From Firmicutes bacterium UBA7510 (GTDB lineage: Bacteria > Bacillota > Clostridia > Tissierellales > Sedimentibacteraceae): DNA of 6,223 nucleotides. Below, piece by piece: positions 6,158 through 6,223 of the stretch (position 1 is the stretch's first letter; each line of letters opens with the position of its first letter). The translations under genes were made by a program, and so were the position numbers. A model generated the notes under the pieces. It did not search any database. It had not been told where the DNA came from and was given only the letters and a program-made list of their open reading frames with translations. The stretch covers positions 1 through 6,223 of the forward strand of contig DLNM01000037.1 of assembly GCA_002479485.1 (NCBI GenBank). The letters run 5' to 3'.

Positions 6158-6185
6158 ATTATACCGTAAAACGGCATCAAAAAAT

Positions 6186-6223
6186 TTAATGAAGAATCGT
6201 TTTTTGATTCTTCCGTAGTGTGA
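6186..6223 (-). CDS. Possible 3' end of an upstream gene (RemB/YaaB-like, DUF370), partial
   Basis: Reading leftward from base 6221, one frame encodes TLRKNQKTILH and stops at TAA (6188-6186), 38 bp before the gyrB start. In many Firmicutes the gene between recF and gyrB is remB (yaaB), a small DUF370 regulator. From memory, its C-terminus resembles S-S-x-T-L-[KR]-K followed by a short basic tail, and the visible residues fit that. Only 11 residues are in the window. The other two frames are also open here, so the assignment rests on gene order and a short motif. The codons overlap an inverted repeat (6191-6213). It could instead be untranslated leader. Confidence 0.33.
   Translation of the reverse strand, partial: TLRKNQKTILH
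6191..6213 (-). repeat. Perfect 8-bp inverted repeat upstream of gyrB
   Basis: GAAGAATC (6191-6198) and GATTCTTC (6206-6213) are exact inverted copies with a 7-base loop. On the minus strand a six-T run (6184-6179) begins six bases after the stem. This could be a weak or leaky terminator for the upstream gene, or an attenuator-like element in the gyrB leader. The stem is short and AT-rich, and the T-run is not adjacent to it, so function is uncertain. Confidence 0.45.

Noticed and set aside
6158..6163. TATAAT just before the gyrB Shine-Dalgarno sequence, as a promoter
   Set aside because: The upstream TTGATG is only 11 bases away, too close for a promoter, and the start site would fall beyond the Shine-Dalgarno sequence. 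The small CCGT/ACGG hairpin there is only 4 bp.
6148..6180. Longer GyrB with 11 extra N-terminal residues
   Set aside because: The frame is open further upstream, even to the window edge, but the added residues are not GyrB-like, and the strong Shine-Dalgarno sequence serves the ATG at 6147.
1..6223. CRISPR array, tRNA, rRNA, insertion sequence or prophage parts
   Set aside because: No regularly spaced repeats, cloverleaf-like sequence, transposase or terminal repeats were seen. The window is a conserved chromosomal gene cluster.

Overview
The window is very AT-rich, and all its genes lie on the minus strand, so read 5'->3' it runs from right to left. The order is: the possible tail of an upstream gene, gyrB, gyrA, an anti-anti-sigma gene (rsbV type), an anti-sigma gene (rsbW type), a sigB-type sigma factor gene, then a terminator and a short AT-rich spacer. 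The low G+C, the protein sequences and the joining of gyrBA to rsbV-rsbW-sigB point to a Clostridia-class Firmicute. Peptostreptococcaceae is the most likely family, because Clostridioides difficile, as I recall, also carries its sigB operon close downstream of gyrA. The genus cannot be settled from this sequence alone.

Layout: 6186-6223 may hold the last codons of a RemB/YaaB-like (DUF370) gene, which sits between recF and gyrB in many Firmicutes. GyrB (6147-4237) and GyrA (4200-1681) are complete, with every catalytic motif present. Together they form the A2B2 enzyme that introduces negative supercoils. Only 21 bp after gyrA come rsbV (1659-1345), rsbW (1343-969, 1 bp gap) and sigB (957-205, 11 bp gap). 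A long hairpin with a T-run (200-148) closes the cluster. Beyond it, 1-147 holds no gene but has an AT-rich palindrome with repeated half-sites and a plausible leftward promoter (51-23) for a gene outside the window.

How the genes work together: RsbV, RsbW and SigB should form a partner-switching module, in which RsbW holds SigB and unphosphorylated RsbV releases it. No terminator and no convincing promoter separates gyrA from rsbV, so the stress-response module is probably read through from the gyrase operon.

The most unusual point is the RsbW homologue. It aligns well with B. subtilis RsbW over the sigma-binding half, but has lost the Mg-binding Asn of the N box, the G1-box Gly, the G2-box glycines and roughly half of the ATP lid. 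RsbV still has its phosphorylatable Ser57. The switch may therefore not run on canonical RsbW kinase activity. A second point is GyrB, which has Asn428 at the position equivalent to E. coli Asp426, a known quinolone-resistance site.
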